From: Betaproteobacteria bacterium UBA5582
GTDB taxonomy: Bacteria > Pseudomonadota > Gammaproteobacteria > Burkholderiales > Rhodocyclaceae
Length of the DNA stretch: 15,122 nucleotides
Assembly (NCBI GenBank): GCA_002425245.1
Contig: DILW01000161.1
Coordinates: 1-15,122 of the forward strand
Direction: 5' to 3'
The translations under genes were made by a program, and so were the position numbers. Position 1 is the stretch's first letter, and each line of letters opens with the position of its first letter. The notes beneath the pieces were generated by a model that saw nothing but the letters and a program-made list of their open reading frames with translations, did not search any database and was not told where the DNA came from. Below, in pieces: positions 1-7,629 of this stretch.

Positions 1-729
1 CGCGACTTCGGCGACCGGCGCCGCTGCCGCAAGCGCCGGCAGTTGGCGGTAATCGCGGGTCAGATAGCCGGCCGCGGTCCACTCGCGCAGCATCACGGTC
101 AGCGCAGCGCCGTCGGCGGCCACCGCCGGCACCGTGTAAGAGCAACCGGCCCAGGCCTCGCCGCCGGCCAACTGGCCGAGAACCAGGCTGGCCACCGGGG
201 TACCGGTCCAGGCGCCGCCGGCATAGGGCGTGTCGAGCGCCCACACTTCGAGCGCCAGAGTGCCGCTGATGTTGTCGGCGGCGCGCGGATTGACGATGCG
301 CTCGACGGCGATCTCGGCGCTGCCGTCGGCGATCCGGCAGGCAACATCGCCAGCCAGTTGCGGCTGCAGGAAAAGCTGGGGCGTCGGATAAACCGCCAGG
401 TCGCGCACCACGACGCTGCCATCGGCAGCGGCGGCGACCAGCATCAGGGCCATCGAGTAGGCGTCCTGCCCGGCCGGCGGCAGCGCGGCGACGCAGGCAT
501 CGACAACGAAACAGCCGGGCAGCGGCTGCAAGGCAAATTCGGCAACCTTGACGCCGGCCGGCGCCTGTTCGGCAAAACCGTCGGCGCTCGCCCACAGTTG
601 CAGCGACCAGGCGCTGCCGTCCTGAAGGTCGCCGGCGGCGAGGGTAACTTCGGCGTTGAGATGGACGCTGTCGCCGTCAAGGCGATAGCCGTGGTTGCCA
701 CCGAGGGCGGTAGTCAGGATTGCGGACAC
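1..729 (-). CDS. Unrecognised protein with two related beta-rich repeats (partial, C-terminus outside window)
   Basis: The frame is open from a GTG at 729 to the window edge, giving 243 residues without a stop. The GTG start is chosen because a good ribosome site (GGAGAA) lies just upstream and no in-frame ATG precedes it. There is no signal peptide or membrane segment. The visible protein holds two similar blocks, about residues 22-113 and 138-227. Each has a strand-rich 'W-[SA]-L-[QE]-[LV]-W-A' type core (SLQLWAS at 42-48, LALEVWAL at 158-165), then a V-A-x-[FL]-x-L strand, and later an alternating hydrophobic stretch (MALMLVA, LTVMLRE). This suggests tandem beta-sandwich domains. I do not recognise the family and assign no function. 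A NifA-like site about 120 bases upstream (840-855) raises the possibility that it belongs to the nitrogen-fixation regulon. The reading frame is firm; the repeat reading is by eye. Confidence 0.8.
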   Translation of the reverse strand, partial: MSAILTTALGGNHGYRLDGDSVHLNAEVTLAAGDLQDGSAWSLQLWASADGFAEQAPAGVKVAEFALQPLPGCFVVDACVAALPPAGQDAYSMALMLVAAAADGSVVVRDLAVYPTPQLFLQPQLAGDVACRIADGSAEIAVERIVNPRAADNISGTLALEVWALDTPYAGGAWTGTPVASLVLGQLAGGEAWAGCSYTVPAVAADGAALTVMLREWTAAGYLTRDYRQLPALAAAAPVAEVA

Positions 730-755
730 GGTCTTCTCCGGGAAATGGGCCGGGC

Positions 756-783
756 ATTATAGACCGCAAAATGTTTAAATCAA
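756..783 (-). promoter_or_regulatory. Sigma70-type promoter for the repeat-protein gene
   Basis: Read on the minus strand, there is a perfect -10 hexamer TATAAT (761-756) with TTGATT (783-778) 16 bases upstream. It lies 27 bases before the GTG start at 729. The surrounding sequence is AT-rich compared with the flanking genes, which fits a promoter. Motif match only. Confidence 0.55.
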
Positions 784-839
784 TCAATCGCTTAAGTCGA
801 TTTTTATGCACAATCGCGGTGCGTAAACCGCACTGATCT

Positions 840-855
840 TGTCGTAAAAGCGACA
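840..855 (-). promoter_or_regulatory. NifA-type upstream activator sequence (TGT-N10-ACA), orphan
   Basis: TGTCGTAAAAGCGACA on the plus strand is a TGT-N10-ACA dyad extended to TGTCG-N6-CGACA. It matches the site in front of the ferredoxin operon (11073-11088) at 14 of 16 positions and the rnfA-nifL site (7742-7757) at 13 of 16. It lies just past the antiporter stop codon and about 120 bases upstream of the repeat-protein gene, the only gene start nearby. I see no convincing sigma54 -24/-12 element between it and that gene, so its role is uncertain. Confidence 0.45.
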
Positions 856-860
856 CCCGC

Positions 861-2207
861 TCACAAGGCCTGGAAGGCAAAGATGGCCATGCAGGTCGGC
901 GGCAAGGCGGCCAGGAAAAGGCCGACGAAGCTGATCGATTCGTCGTCGAAATGGCCTTTCAGGATGGCGACGCCGGCCGGATTGGGGGCATTGGCGATCA
1001 CCGTCAGACCGCCGCCGGTGACCGCACCGGCGACGATGGCGTACTTGAAATCCATCGACACCCCGTCGACCAGCGAAGCCAGGTAGGTCAGTGCGGCGTT
1101 GTCGGTGACCGCGGTCAGCGCGGTGGCCAGGAAGTAGAGCACGGTCGGTTCGACGTCGGTCAGCGCCGCCTGCAGCCACCATTGCTGCAGACCGCCGAGG
1201 ACGACCAGACCGGCCAGGAAGAAGGCCACCATCAGTCCTTCGCGCAGAATCAGCGGATTCTGGTGACGCTTGTAGGCTTCGGTGTAACCGAGGAAGAACA
1301 GGAACAGCCCCATGAACACCACCGCGTGGTGGGCGAAGACGACCACGCCGACGAGAAAGGCGACGTGCACCGCGGTCACCGCCGCCGGCACGACAGTGAC
1401 GCTGCCGTTGGCGGCGGGGTTCTTGCCGACCAGTTCCTGACGGAACAGCCAGGTCAGTACGGCTGCATTGGTGCATACCGCCACGGCCGACTTCCAGCCG
1501 AAATGGGAGAGCATGAACAAGCTGTCCCACTGCCATTTGCTGGCCACCATCAGCACCGGCGGTGCGGCAAAATGGGTCAGCGTGCCACCGATCGAGACAT
1601 TGACGAAGAGGACCCCGATGGTCGCGTAGCGCAGCCGGGTCGACAGGCCCTGCTGGAAGAAGCGGTCGCGCAGCATCAGCGCTGCCAGCGTCATCGCCGC
1701 CGGCTCGGTGATGAAGGAACCGAGCAGAGGCACCACGGCCAGACACAGGAAATAGGTGGACAGCGCACGATTGATCGGGATCATCGCCGCCGCCTGCTGG
1801 ATCAGCGCCGCCACGCTGACCAGGATCGGCCGGCTGGCGGCGATCACCATGATCACGAAAACGAACATCGGCTCGGTGAAGTTGCGCGCTTCCAGGTAAT
1901 GCACCGCCTGCCCCGGACCGGCAAGCAAAAACATCGAGGCAACCAGGACGAAGGCCCAGAAGCCGAACACCACCTCGACTTCGGCCATCAGGTGCCAGAG
2001 GCCGGCATGGCGCGGATTGACGTGGGCAAGATGGGCGAAGAACTTGGTCGAGAAGGTATGCAGCACGGCGATGGAGAACAGCACCGTGGCAACGAGCTCC
2101 GGCGCGCCAACACCGCCGCCCCCGGCACTCGCCGGCTGCATGAGTTGCGGAGTGGCCAGCGCCAGGCCGGGCAGCAACAGCAAGAAGAATGCGGGAAGGC
2201 GTAGCAT
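861..2207 (-). CDS. Putative Na+/H+ antiporter (Na_H_antiport_3-like membrane protein)
   Basis: A 448-residue polytopic inner-membrane protein. The chosen ATG at 2207 begins MLRLPAFFLLLLPGLALA, a likely signal sequence or first helix, with AGGG about 8 bases upstream. A longer open frame exists upstream but runs through the promoter region. Around ten or more hydrophobic segments follow, with conserved-looking polar turns inside membrane stretches: SFITEPAAMT, a TDNAAL element and ANAPNPAG near the C-terminus. These resemble the ion-transporter superfamily and in particular the 'putative Na+/H+ antiporter' family I associate with Pfam PF07399. It lies 75 bases downstream of rnfH on the same strand with its own promoter-like sequence. 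It could exchange Na+ for H+ alongside the Rnf complex, but ion specificity cannot be read from sequence. Confidence 0.75.
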   Translation of the reverse strand: MLRLPAFFLLLLPGLALATPQLMQPASAGGGGVGAPELVATVLFSIAVLHTFSTKFFAHLAHVNPRHAGLWHLMAEVEVVFGFWAFVLVASMFLLAGPGQAVHYLEARNFTEPMFVFVIMVIAASRPILVSVAALIQQAAAMIPINRALSTYFLCLAVVPLLGSFITEPAAMTLAALMLRDRFFQQGLSTRLRYATIGVLFVNVSIGGTLTHFAAPPVLMVASKWQWDSLFMLSHFGWKSAVAVCTNAAVLTWLFRQELVGKNPAANGSVTVVPAAVTAVHVAFLVGVVVFAHHAVVFMGLFLFFLGYTEAYKRHQNPLILREGLMVAFFLAGLVVLGGLQQWWLQAALTDVEPTVLYFLATALTAVTDNAALTYLASLVDGVSMDFKYAIVAGAVTGGGLTVIANAPNPAGVAILKGHFDDESISFVGLFLAALPPTCMAIFAFQAL

Positions 2208-2241
2208 GATGGCCCTAAAAATCAGAATATAAGAATGTACA

Positions 2242-2270
2242 AATATACAAAACGGACCCGGGTCAGCCAA
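2242..2270 (-). promoter_or_regulatory. Sigma70-like promoter for the antiporter gene
   Basis: On the minus strand TTGGCT (2270-2265) and TATATT (2247-2242) are separated by 17 bases in the AT-rich gap between rnfH and the antiporter. This suggests the antiporter can be transcribed independently of rnf, although read-through from rnf is also possible because I see no clear terminator after rnfH. Confidence 0.4.
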
Positions 2271-2282
2271 GGGGTCGCGCTC

Positions 2283-2558
2283 TCACTCGTCGTCTTCGTC
2301 GGCGTCCTTGCGCGGCACCGTCGCCGGATCGCAGATGATGCCGCGGTAGATTTCTACGCGATCGCCCGGACGCAGGGCCGTGTCGAGCTTGGACAACTTG
2401 CCGAAGACACCGACCTTCTGCGCTTCCAGGTCGATGTGGGGAAACTGCTTGAGGATGCCCGAACGCTCGATCGCCTCGCGGATCGTGGCGGTATCGGGCA
2501 CTTCGATGTTCAGCCAGACCTGCTGGCCGGGTTCGGAATAGGCAACGCCGATCTGCAT
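2283..2558 (-). CDS. rnfH: RnfH family protein (ubiquitin-like fold)
   Basis: A 91-residue protein of normal length for RnfH/UPF0125. The ATG at 2558 follows a strong ribosome site (AGGAGA). The sequence opens IGVAYSEPGQQVWL, has a helix (TATIREAIERSGILKQFP) and a KVGVFGKLSKLDTALRPGDRVEIYRG segment. These are the hallmarks of this small beta-grasp family, including the GDRVEIYR motif. The acidic tail (KDADEDDE) is unstructured. It is the last gene of the rnf operon, 11 bases after rnfE. In Azotobacter and Rhodobacter, rnfH travels with nitrogen-fixation-linked rnf genes; its biochemical role is unclear, and it is not considered a membrane subunit. Confidence 0.92.
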   Translation of the reverse strand: MQIGVAYSEPGQQVWLNIEVPDTATIREAIERSGILKQFPHIDLEAQKVGVFGKLSKLDTALRPGDRVEIYRGIICDPATVPRKDADEDDE

Positions 2559-2569
2559 GGCGGTTCTCC

Positions 2570-3244
2570 TCAGGCAGTGGCCGGCGCGGCCGCAGCCTCG
2601 CCGCGGGCGGCCAGTTTCTGGTCGATGATGCGCTTGCCGGCCAGCATGAAGCCGAGCACGGCGAAGCCCCCGGGCGGCAGGATCATCAGCAGCGCGCCGC
2701 CGTAGTCCGGAATCTGCACTTCAAGGAAGGCAAAGGCCGGCCCAAGCATCTGCGAAGCCTGGGCAAACAGGGTACCGCTACCGAGAAACTCGCGTACCAG
2801 GCCGATCACCGTCAACGCCCCGGTGAAGCCGATCCCCATCGCCAATCCGTCGGCGGCGCTCGCCAGCACGCCGTTCTTCACCGCGTAGGCCTCGGCCCGG
2901 CCGAGGATGGCGCAATTGACCACGATCAGCGCGATGAACAGACCGAGCACCTTGTACAGTTCATGCACCCAGGCATTCATCGCCAGGTCGACGATGGTCA
3001 CCAGCGTTGCAATCAGGACGACGAAGACCGGAATCCGCACCTGGTCGCTGACCGTCTTGCGGATGATCGAGACCAGGATGTTGGACACCACCAGCACCGC
3101 CGTCGATGCCAGCCCCATGCCCAGGCCGTTGGTGCCGCTGGTGGTGACAGCCATGGTCGGGCACAGTGCCAGCATCTGGGCGAAGACGACGTTCTGCTCC
3201 CAGAGGCCGTCCTTGACGATGGTTCCGTAGTTGTTGTCGCTCAT
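2570..3244 (-). CDS. rnfE: Rnf electron transport complex subunit RnfE
   Basis: A 224-residue inner-membrane subunit with about six helices, homologous to RnfA. The start at 3244 overlaps the rnfG stop by four bases (ATGA). Two cysteines in the expected places, C28 in MLALCPTMAV and C111 in IVVNCAILG, match the pair that, with the equivalent pair in RnfA, holds a membrane-embedded [2Fe-2S] cluster in Rnf and Nqr complexes. NGVLASAADGLAMGIGFT and the glycine/proline-rich LMILPPGGFAVLGFMLAGKR are typical of the family. The C-terminal tail is alanine-rich. It passes electrons across the membrane within Rnf. Confidence 0.95.
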   Translation of the reverse strand: MSDNNYGTIVKDGLWEQNVVFAQMLALCPTMAVTTSGTNGLGMGLASTAVLVVSNILVSIIRKTVSDQVRIPVFVVLIATLVTIVDLAMNAWVHELYKVLGLFIALIVVNCAILGRAEAYAVKNGVLASAADGLAMGIGFTGALTVIGLVREFLGSGTLFAQASQMLGPAFAFLEVQIPDYGGALLMILPPGGFAVLGFMLAGKRIIDQKLAARGEAAAAPATA

Positions 3245-3858
3245 GATCCGCTCCCGGCCGTAATGTCCTGTTTGCGCGCGGCGTAGAACGCCAGCCCGCC
3301 CTTGACCGCCTTGACCACCGCACGCGGCGTGATGGTGGCGCCGGCAAACTGGTCGAAGACGCCGTTGTCCTTCTTGACAGCCCATTTCTCCGGCGCCGGG
3401 TCGCCCAGCGACTTGCCGTTGAAATCGAGCACCCAATCGTCCTTCCTCAACTCGACCTTGTCGCCCAGACCCGGCGTTTCGGTGTGCTTCAACACGCGCA
3501 CGCCGAGCGTGCGGCCATCCATGTCGACCGCCATCAGCACCTGGATCTCGCCCGAGTAGCCGCGTTCGGCAACCTTGAACAACACTGCCTGCAGCTCGCC
3601 GCCACGACGGGCGCGGTAGACGGTGACGGCCTTGCCGTCGCGGTCGATGTCGACCGTATCCTTGAGGAAATCGTTGTCGGCCAGCCCGGCCGGCAGCACA
3701 TCGGACAAGGAATCGCGCAGGTCTTTGGCTTCGGCCGCAGCGATAGCCGGCGCCGTGGCCGAGGAAACCACCGCCAGCGCAGCGCTGGCGAGCAAGGCGA
3801 CAACACCGAGCAGGAGCGGCTGGTAGCCCAGTTTGTCGCGCAGGGTATCGAGGTTCAT
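3241..3858 (-). CDS. rnfG: Rnf complex subunit RnfG, covalent-FMN protein
   Basis: A 205-residue protein with one N-terminal membrane anchor (about residues 12-34) and a periplasmic FMN-binding domain. The flavin attachment motif DxxxGAT is visible as DQFAGAT (169-175), so T175 is the predicted residue joined to FMN by an ApbE-type transferase encoded elsewhere. The motif VLKHTETPGLGDKV (122-135) is the other signature of this domain. The start overlaps the rnfD stop by one base (TGATG) and the stop overlaps the rnfE start by four, so translation is probably coupled. Confidence 0.95.
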   Translation of the reverse strand: MNLDTLRDKLGYQPLLLGVVALLASAALAVVSSATAPAIAAAEAKDLRDSLSDVLPAGLADNDFLKDTVDIDRDGKAVTVYRARRGGELQAVLFKVAERGYSGEIQVLMAVDMDGRTLGVRVLKHTETPGLGDKVELRKDDWVLDFNGKSLGDPAPEKWAVKKDNGVFDQFAGATITPRAVVKAVKGGLAFYAARKQDITAGSGS

Positions 3859-4943
3859 CAGGCGTTCTCCGGAATGTCGATGGGCTTGCCCTTACGGTCG
3901 CGACCAAGGATGCGCGGCTTGCAGAAGCGGTCGATGACCGGGGTCATGGCGTTCATCAGCAGCACGGCGAAGGCGACGCCCTCCGGGTAGGCACCGAAAC
4001 TGCGGATCACCCAGGTGAGCAGACCGACGCCCAGGCCAAAGATGAGCTGGCCAGTGGTCGTATTCGGCGAGGTCACGTAGTCGGTGGCGATGAAGAAGGC
4101 GCCGAGCATCAGCGCCCCGGACAGCAGATGCGCCTCGGGCGACAGGAAGCGCCCGGGATCGACGCCATGGGCAATCGCCGCCGGGATGGCGACTCCCGCC
4201 AGCACGCCGAGCGGCGCATGCCAGCTGATGACGCGGGTGATCAGCAGGTAGAGGCCACCGCACAGGATCAGGATCGCCGCCGACTCGCCAAAGCTGCCGG
4301 CACGCATGCCGATCCAGGACAGGCCCGGGCCGGCGTGCAGTGCCGCCGCCAGGTCGACGCCGCGGGACAGCTCGGTCTTGGCGTGACCGAGCAAGGTGGC
4401 GCTGGTCACTGCGTCCGGCACCGGCAGGCTACCCAGGAAGATGCGCAGGCTGCCGACGAAATCGGGCGTCGCCAGCGCACTCATCGGCAGCGGCAGGACC
4501 CACAGCGTCAGCGGCAGCGGGAAGGAGACCAGCAAGGCCACCCGCGCCACCATGGCCGGATTGAACACGTTCTGACCGAGCCCACCGAACACCTGCTTGC
4601 CGATGACGATGGCGATGAAGCCACCGAGCACCGCCACCCACCAGGGCGCCCAGGGCGGCAGGGTCATCGCCAGCAGCCAGCCGGTGAGCACCGCCGAACC
4701 ATCGAGCAGCGTGCCCTTGATGCGTGGCACGCCCGCCAGCTTCAGCGACAGGGCTTCGAAGCCGACACAGGAAAGGATGGTCAGCGCCCACAGAAAGAAG
4801 GCGGGCCAACCGTACAGCCAGAATCCGTACAAGGTCGCCGGCGCCAGCGCCAGCTGCACCCGGAACATCGTCCGGCTGACCGAATTGCCGCCGTGGGCAT
4901 GCGGCGAGGCGACCGTCTGGGCGGTCAGGCTGACTGGGTTCAT
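3858..4943 (-). CDS. rnfD: Rnf complex subunit RnfD, membrane flavoprotein
   Basis: A 361-residue polytopic membrane subunit, NqrB/RnfD family. The start at 4943 is preceded by GGGAGA and overlaps the rnfC stop (ATGA). Recognisable blocks are KQVFGGLGQNVFNPAMVARV (116-135), a covalent flavin motif DAVTSAT (177-183, predicted FMN on T183), SPEAHLLSGALMLGAFFIATD and a C-terminal YPEGVAFAVLLMNAMTPVID. Members of this family bind covalent FMN and probably riboflavin and form part of the ion path. The C-terminus ends in a short basic tail. Confidence 0.95.
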   Translation of the reverse strand: MNPVSLTAQTVASPHAHGGNSVSRTMFRVQLALAPATLYGFWLYGWPAFFLWALTILSCVGFEALSLKLAGVPRIKGTLLDGSAVLTGWLLAMTLPPWAPWWVAVLGGFIAIVIGKQVFGGLGQNVFNPAMVARVALLVSFPLPLTLWVLPLPMSALATPDFVGSLRIFLGSLPVPDAVTSATLLGHAKTELSRGVDLAAALHAGPGLSWIGMRAGSFGESAAILILCGGLYLLITRVISWHAPLGVLAGVAIPAAIAHGVDPGRFLSPEAHLLSGALMLGAFFIATDYVTSPNTTTGQLIFGLGVGLLTWVIRSFGAYPEGVAFAVLLMNAMTPVIDRFCKPRILGRDRKGKPIDIPENA

Positions 4944-6475
4944 GCGCTTTCTCCCTCGGTTTCGGCAGCCTGCCTGGCTGCAGCTTCGGCGGCCGCCTTG
5001 GCAGCCGCGGCAGCCTCGCGTTCGGCCTTGCGCTTGGCGGCGGCTTCCGCCCGCTCGCGGGCTTCGCGGTCGAGGCGTTCCTGGCGCTGCTGGGCGAGTT
5101 TCTTGGTCGCTTCGTTGCGCAGTTTGTTGCGGTCCTGCGCCGCCAGTTCGCCCTTGGCATGGACGAAATACTGGACTAACGGAATCTTCGACGGGCAGAC
5201 ATAGGCGCAACAGCCGCAGGCGATGCAGTCCTTGAGGCCGATGCCGACCGCCTCGTCGTAAGCCGCGTTGCCGATGCGGGCGCTCATTTCCAGCGGCAGC
5301 AGGCCCATCGGGCAGGCTTTCACGCAACTGCCGCAGCGGATGCAGGGATCGGGTTCCTGGGCCGCGACTTCCTGCGCGTCGAACGCCAGGATGCCGCTAG
5401 TGCCCTTCACCACCGGCACCCGCCAGTGCGGAATCTGCATGCCCATCATCGGCCCGCCCATGACCCGCCGGGCCAGCCCGATGCCGTCGCCCTTGAGGCC
5501 GCCGGCAAAGGCAATCACTTCCTCGGCCAGCGTGCCGACCAGCACCTCGATGTTGCCCGGATCGTTGGTGCAGTTGCCATTGATCGTGAGCACCCGCGAG
5601 ATCAGCGGCCGGCCGTCGCGGATCGCCGCGCGCACGGCCAGCGCCGTACCGACGTTATGGACGACGATGCCGATGTCGAAGGTACGGCTTTCGGCCGCCA
5701 CTTCCTTGCCGGTCAGCACCTGTACCAGCTGCTTTTCCGAGCCCATCGGGTAGCGCGCCGGCACCGGCCGGATCTGTACCTCGGGCACCGCAGCGGCAGC
5801 GGCCTGCATGGCGGCGATGGCTTCCGGCTTGTTGTCTTCGATGCCGACCAGCGCCTCGGCGGCGCCGGTGGCGTGCAGCATGATGCGGATGCCATCGACG
5901 ATCTCGGCCGCCCGGTCGCGCATCTGGCGGTCGTCGCAGGAGAGGTAGGGCTCGCATTCGCCGCCGTTGATGACCAGCGTCTTGACCTTGGAGCGGGCGG
6001 CGCCGGTCAGCTTGACCGCCGACGGGAAGGCGGCGCCGCCGAGACCGACCACGCCGGCCGCAGCAACCCGCTTGCCGATGTCGACCGGGTCAAGGGCGAA
6101 GGGGTCGGCACAGCCCTGGCAATCGATCCATTCGTCGCGCCCGTCGGCGGCCAGGATGATCGCCGGCAGGGTCAGACCAGAAGGGTGCGGTGCGGTGATG
6201 TCGGTGACGGCGACGATGGTGCCCGAGGTCGGCGCGTGGATCGGCGCCGAGATCATGCCCTGCGCTTCGGCGATCAATTCGCCCTTCTTCACCTGCTGAC
6301 CAACCAGCACCACCGGCCGCGCCGGCCCACCGAGGTGCTGCTGCAGCGGCAGGTAGAGCTTTTCCGGCACCGGCATCACGCGTAGCGGCCGGTCGGCGGC
6401 CGGGCGTTTGCGGTCGTCGGGATGCACCCCCCAGTCGTCGCCGAGGAAGTGCTTGAACAGATTCATGAATCCCAT
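4940..6475 (-). CDS. rnfC: Rnf complex subunit RnfC, NADH-oxidising iron-sulfur flavoprotein
   Basis: A 511-residue peripheral subunit where NADH is oxidised (or formed in the reverse direction). The glycine-rich nucleotide/FMN region VGLGGAAFPSAVK (143-155) and NGGECEPY (170-177) are intact. Two [4Fe-4S] motifs follow: C378-x2-C381-x2-C384-x3-C388 and C417-x2-C420-x2-C423-x3-C427. Residues 444-511 form a charged, then alanine-rich helix (probable coiled coil), short compared with the long repetitive tail of E. coli RsxC. The start chosen is the ATG at 6475; a second in-frame ATG three codons later (6466) is possible. It lies 11 bases after rnfB. Confidence 0.95.
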   Translation of the reverse strand: MGFMNLFKHFLGDDWGVHPDDRKRPAADRPLRVMPVPEKLYLPLQQHLGGPARPVVLVGQQVKKGELIAEAQGMISAPIHAPTSGTIVAVTDITAPHPSGLTLPAIILAADGRDEWIDCQGCADPFALDPVDIGKRVAAAGVVGLGGAAFPSAVKLTGAARSKVKTLVINGGECEPYLSCDDRQMRDRAAEIVDGIRIMLHATGAAEALVGIEDNKPEAIAAMQAAAAAVPEVQIRPVPARYPMGSEKQLVQVLTGKEVAAESRTFDIGIVVHNVGTALAVRAAIRDGRPLISRVLTINGNCTNDPGNIEVLVGTLAEEVIAFAGGLKGDGIGLARRVMGGPMMGMQIPHWRVPVVKGTSGILAFDAQEVAAQEPDPCIRCGSCVKACPMGLLPLEMSARIGNAAYDEAVGIGLKDCIACGCCAYVCPSKIPLVQYFVHAKGELAAQDRNKLRNEATKKLAQQRQERLDREARERAEAAAKRKAEREAAAAAKAAAEAAARQAAETEGESA

Positions 6476-6486
6476 GATATGAACTC

Positions 6487-7014
6487 TCAGGCCAGGCGGG
6501 GCTTGGGCATGACCCAGTGTTGCAGGGTGACCGGCACCGGCTTCATGATCAGCGCTTCGGTCGGACATTTTTCGATGCAGGCTTCGCAGCCGGTACAGGC
6601 TTCGCGGAAGACGCTGTGAATCTGCTTGGCGGCGCCGAGGATGGCGTCGGTCGGGCAGACCTTGGCGCAGCGGCAGCAGCCGATGCACAACTCCTCGGCG
6701 ACGGTGGCGATCTTCGGGCCGTCGTCGCCGAGCGCCGAGAGATCGACGCTCAGGCCGAGCTTGGCGGCAATCGCCGAAACCAGCGCCTTGCCCCCGGGCG
6801 GGCAGCAGGTCGGTGGCGCGGTGCCGGCGACAATCGCCTCGGCCGCCCCGCTACACCCGGGGAAACCGCACTGGCCGCAGTTGGAACCGGGCATCAAGGC
6901 AATCAGTTCATCGACGATGGGGTTACCCTCGACCTTGAGGAACTTGTTGGCGACGCCCAACGCGATGCCGAGCACGGCACCAAGAACAGTCAGGCTGAGG
7001 ATGGCGGCGATCAT
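6487..7014 (-). CDS. rnfB: Rnf complex subunit RnfB, multi-cluster ferredoxin-like protein
   Basis: A 175-residue protein with an N-terminal membrane helix (about 2-22). A four-cysteine FeS domain follows (C46, C49, C54 and C70 or C71). Then come two [4Fe-4S] ferredoxin motifs: C110-x2-C113-x2-C116-x3-C120 and C140-x2-C143-x2-C146-x3-C150. The ATG at 7014 follows GAGGGAGAA. The protein ends soon after the second ferredoxin motif, the compact form seen in nitrogen-fixation-linked Rnf. RnfB is the subunit that hands electrons to soluble ferredoxin or flavodoxin, making it the likely contact for the carriers encoded at 11176 and 11778. A doubled cysteine (C70-C71) leaves the fourth ligand of the first site ambiguous. 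Confidence 0.95.
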   Translation of the reverse strand: MIAAILSLTVLGAVLGIALGVANKFLKVEGNPIVDELIALMPGSNCGQCGFPGCSGAAEAIVAGTAPPTCCPPGGKALVSAIAAKLGLSVDLSALGDDGPKIATVAEELCIGCCRCAKVCPTDAILGAAKQIHSVFREACTGCEACIEKCPTEALIMKPVPVTLQHWVMPKPRLA

Positions 7015-7027
7015 CTCGAGTTCTCCC

Positions 7028-7606
7028 TCAAACGTTCAATCCGGAAAAGCCCATGAAGGCAAGGGCCAGCAGGCTGATGGTGACAAAGGCAACCGGCGCG
7101 CCGACGAAGGCGCCCGGCACTCGGGCCAGCGCCACGCGTTCGCGCAGGCCGGCGAAGATCAACAGGACCAGCGTGAAGCCGAGCGCCGAGCCAAAGCCGT
7201 AGAGCAGGCTCTTGAACAGGCTGAACTGCTGCTGGACGTTGAGCAGGGCGACGCCGAGCACGGCGCAGTTGGTGGTGATCAGCGGCAGGTAGATGCCGAG
7301 CGACTGGTACAGCCCCGGGCTGGTCTTCTTGATGAACATCTCGGTGAATTGCACGACCGAGGCGATCACCAGGATGAAGGTGAGGATGCGCAGGTAGCCC
7401 AGACCGAGCGGCTGCAGCAGCCAGTTGTCGAGCATCCACGAGGCGGCGCTGGCCAGTACCAGGACGAAGGTCGTCGCCAGCCCCATGCCGAGCGCGCTAT
7501 CGACGCTCTTCGATACGCCCATCACCGGGCACAGGCCAAGGAATTTGATCAACACAACGTTATTGACCAGCGCAGTGGAGAGCAGCAGTAAGAGGATTTC
7601 GCTCAT
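7028..7606 (-). CDS. rnfA: Rnf complex subunit RnfA
   Basis: A 192-residue membrane subunit, first gene of the operon, with about six helices. The MSEILLLLLSTALVNNVVLIKFLGLCPVMG opening is highly characteristic and fixes the start at 7606. C26 and C114 (in ITTNCAVLG) pair with the RnfE cysteines to bind a [2Fe-2S] cluster within the membrane. No good Shine-Dalgarno sequence precedes the start; instead an 8-codon reading frame ends in an ATGA overlap with it. A sigma54-type element lies 36 bases upstream. Confidence 0.95.
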   Translation of the reverse strand: MSEILLLLLSTALVNNVVLIKFLGLCPVMGVSKSVDSALGMGLATTFVLVLASAASWMLDNWLLQPLGLGYLRILTFILVIASVVQFTEMFIKKTSPGLYQSLGIYLPLITTNCAVLGVALLNVQQQFSLFKSLLYGFGSALGFTLVLLIFAGLRERVALARVPGAFVGAPVAFVTISLLALAFMGFSGLNV

Positions 7607-7629
7607 GGACGGAGGCTCGGGTTGGACAT
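7603..7629 (-). other. Possible 8-codon leader reading frame coupled to rnfA
   Basis: On the minus strand an ATG at 7629 opens MSNPSLRP and stops at TGA 7605-7603, overlapping the rnfA ATG (7606-7604) as ATGA. If transcription begins about 12 bases after the predicted -12 element, near 7631, this ATG would be the third base of the transcript. The leader would then be nearly leaderless and could supply ribosomes to rnfA, which lacks a clear Shine-Dalgarno site. It could also be chance. Confidence 0.25.

Noticed and set aside
795..845. Short hairpin GCGGT-N6-ACCGC as a terminator after the antiporter
   Set aside because: The stem is only five pairs and is not followed by a run of T on the minus strand, so it is too weak to call.
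951..2204. Long plus-strand open frame of 417 codons opposite the antiporter
   Set aside because: Its translation is rich in Arg, Gln, Gly, His and Asp with no recognisable domain, typical of the shadow of a high-G+C membrane-protein gene. The minus-strand frame encodes a convincing transporter.
4940..5160. Alanine-rich RnfC tail as a separate gene or repeat expansion
   Set aside because: It is continuous with the rnfC frame, and variable alanine/charged tails are a known property of RnfC. There is no separate start or ribosome site.
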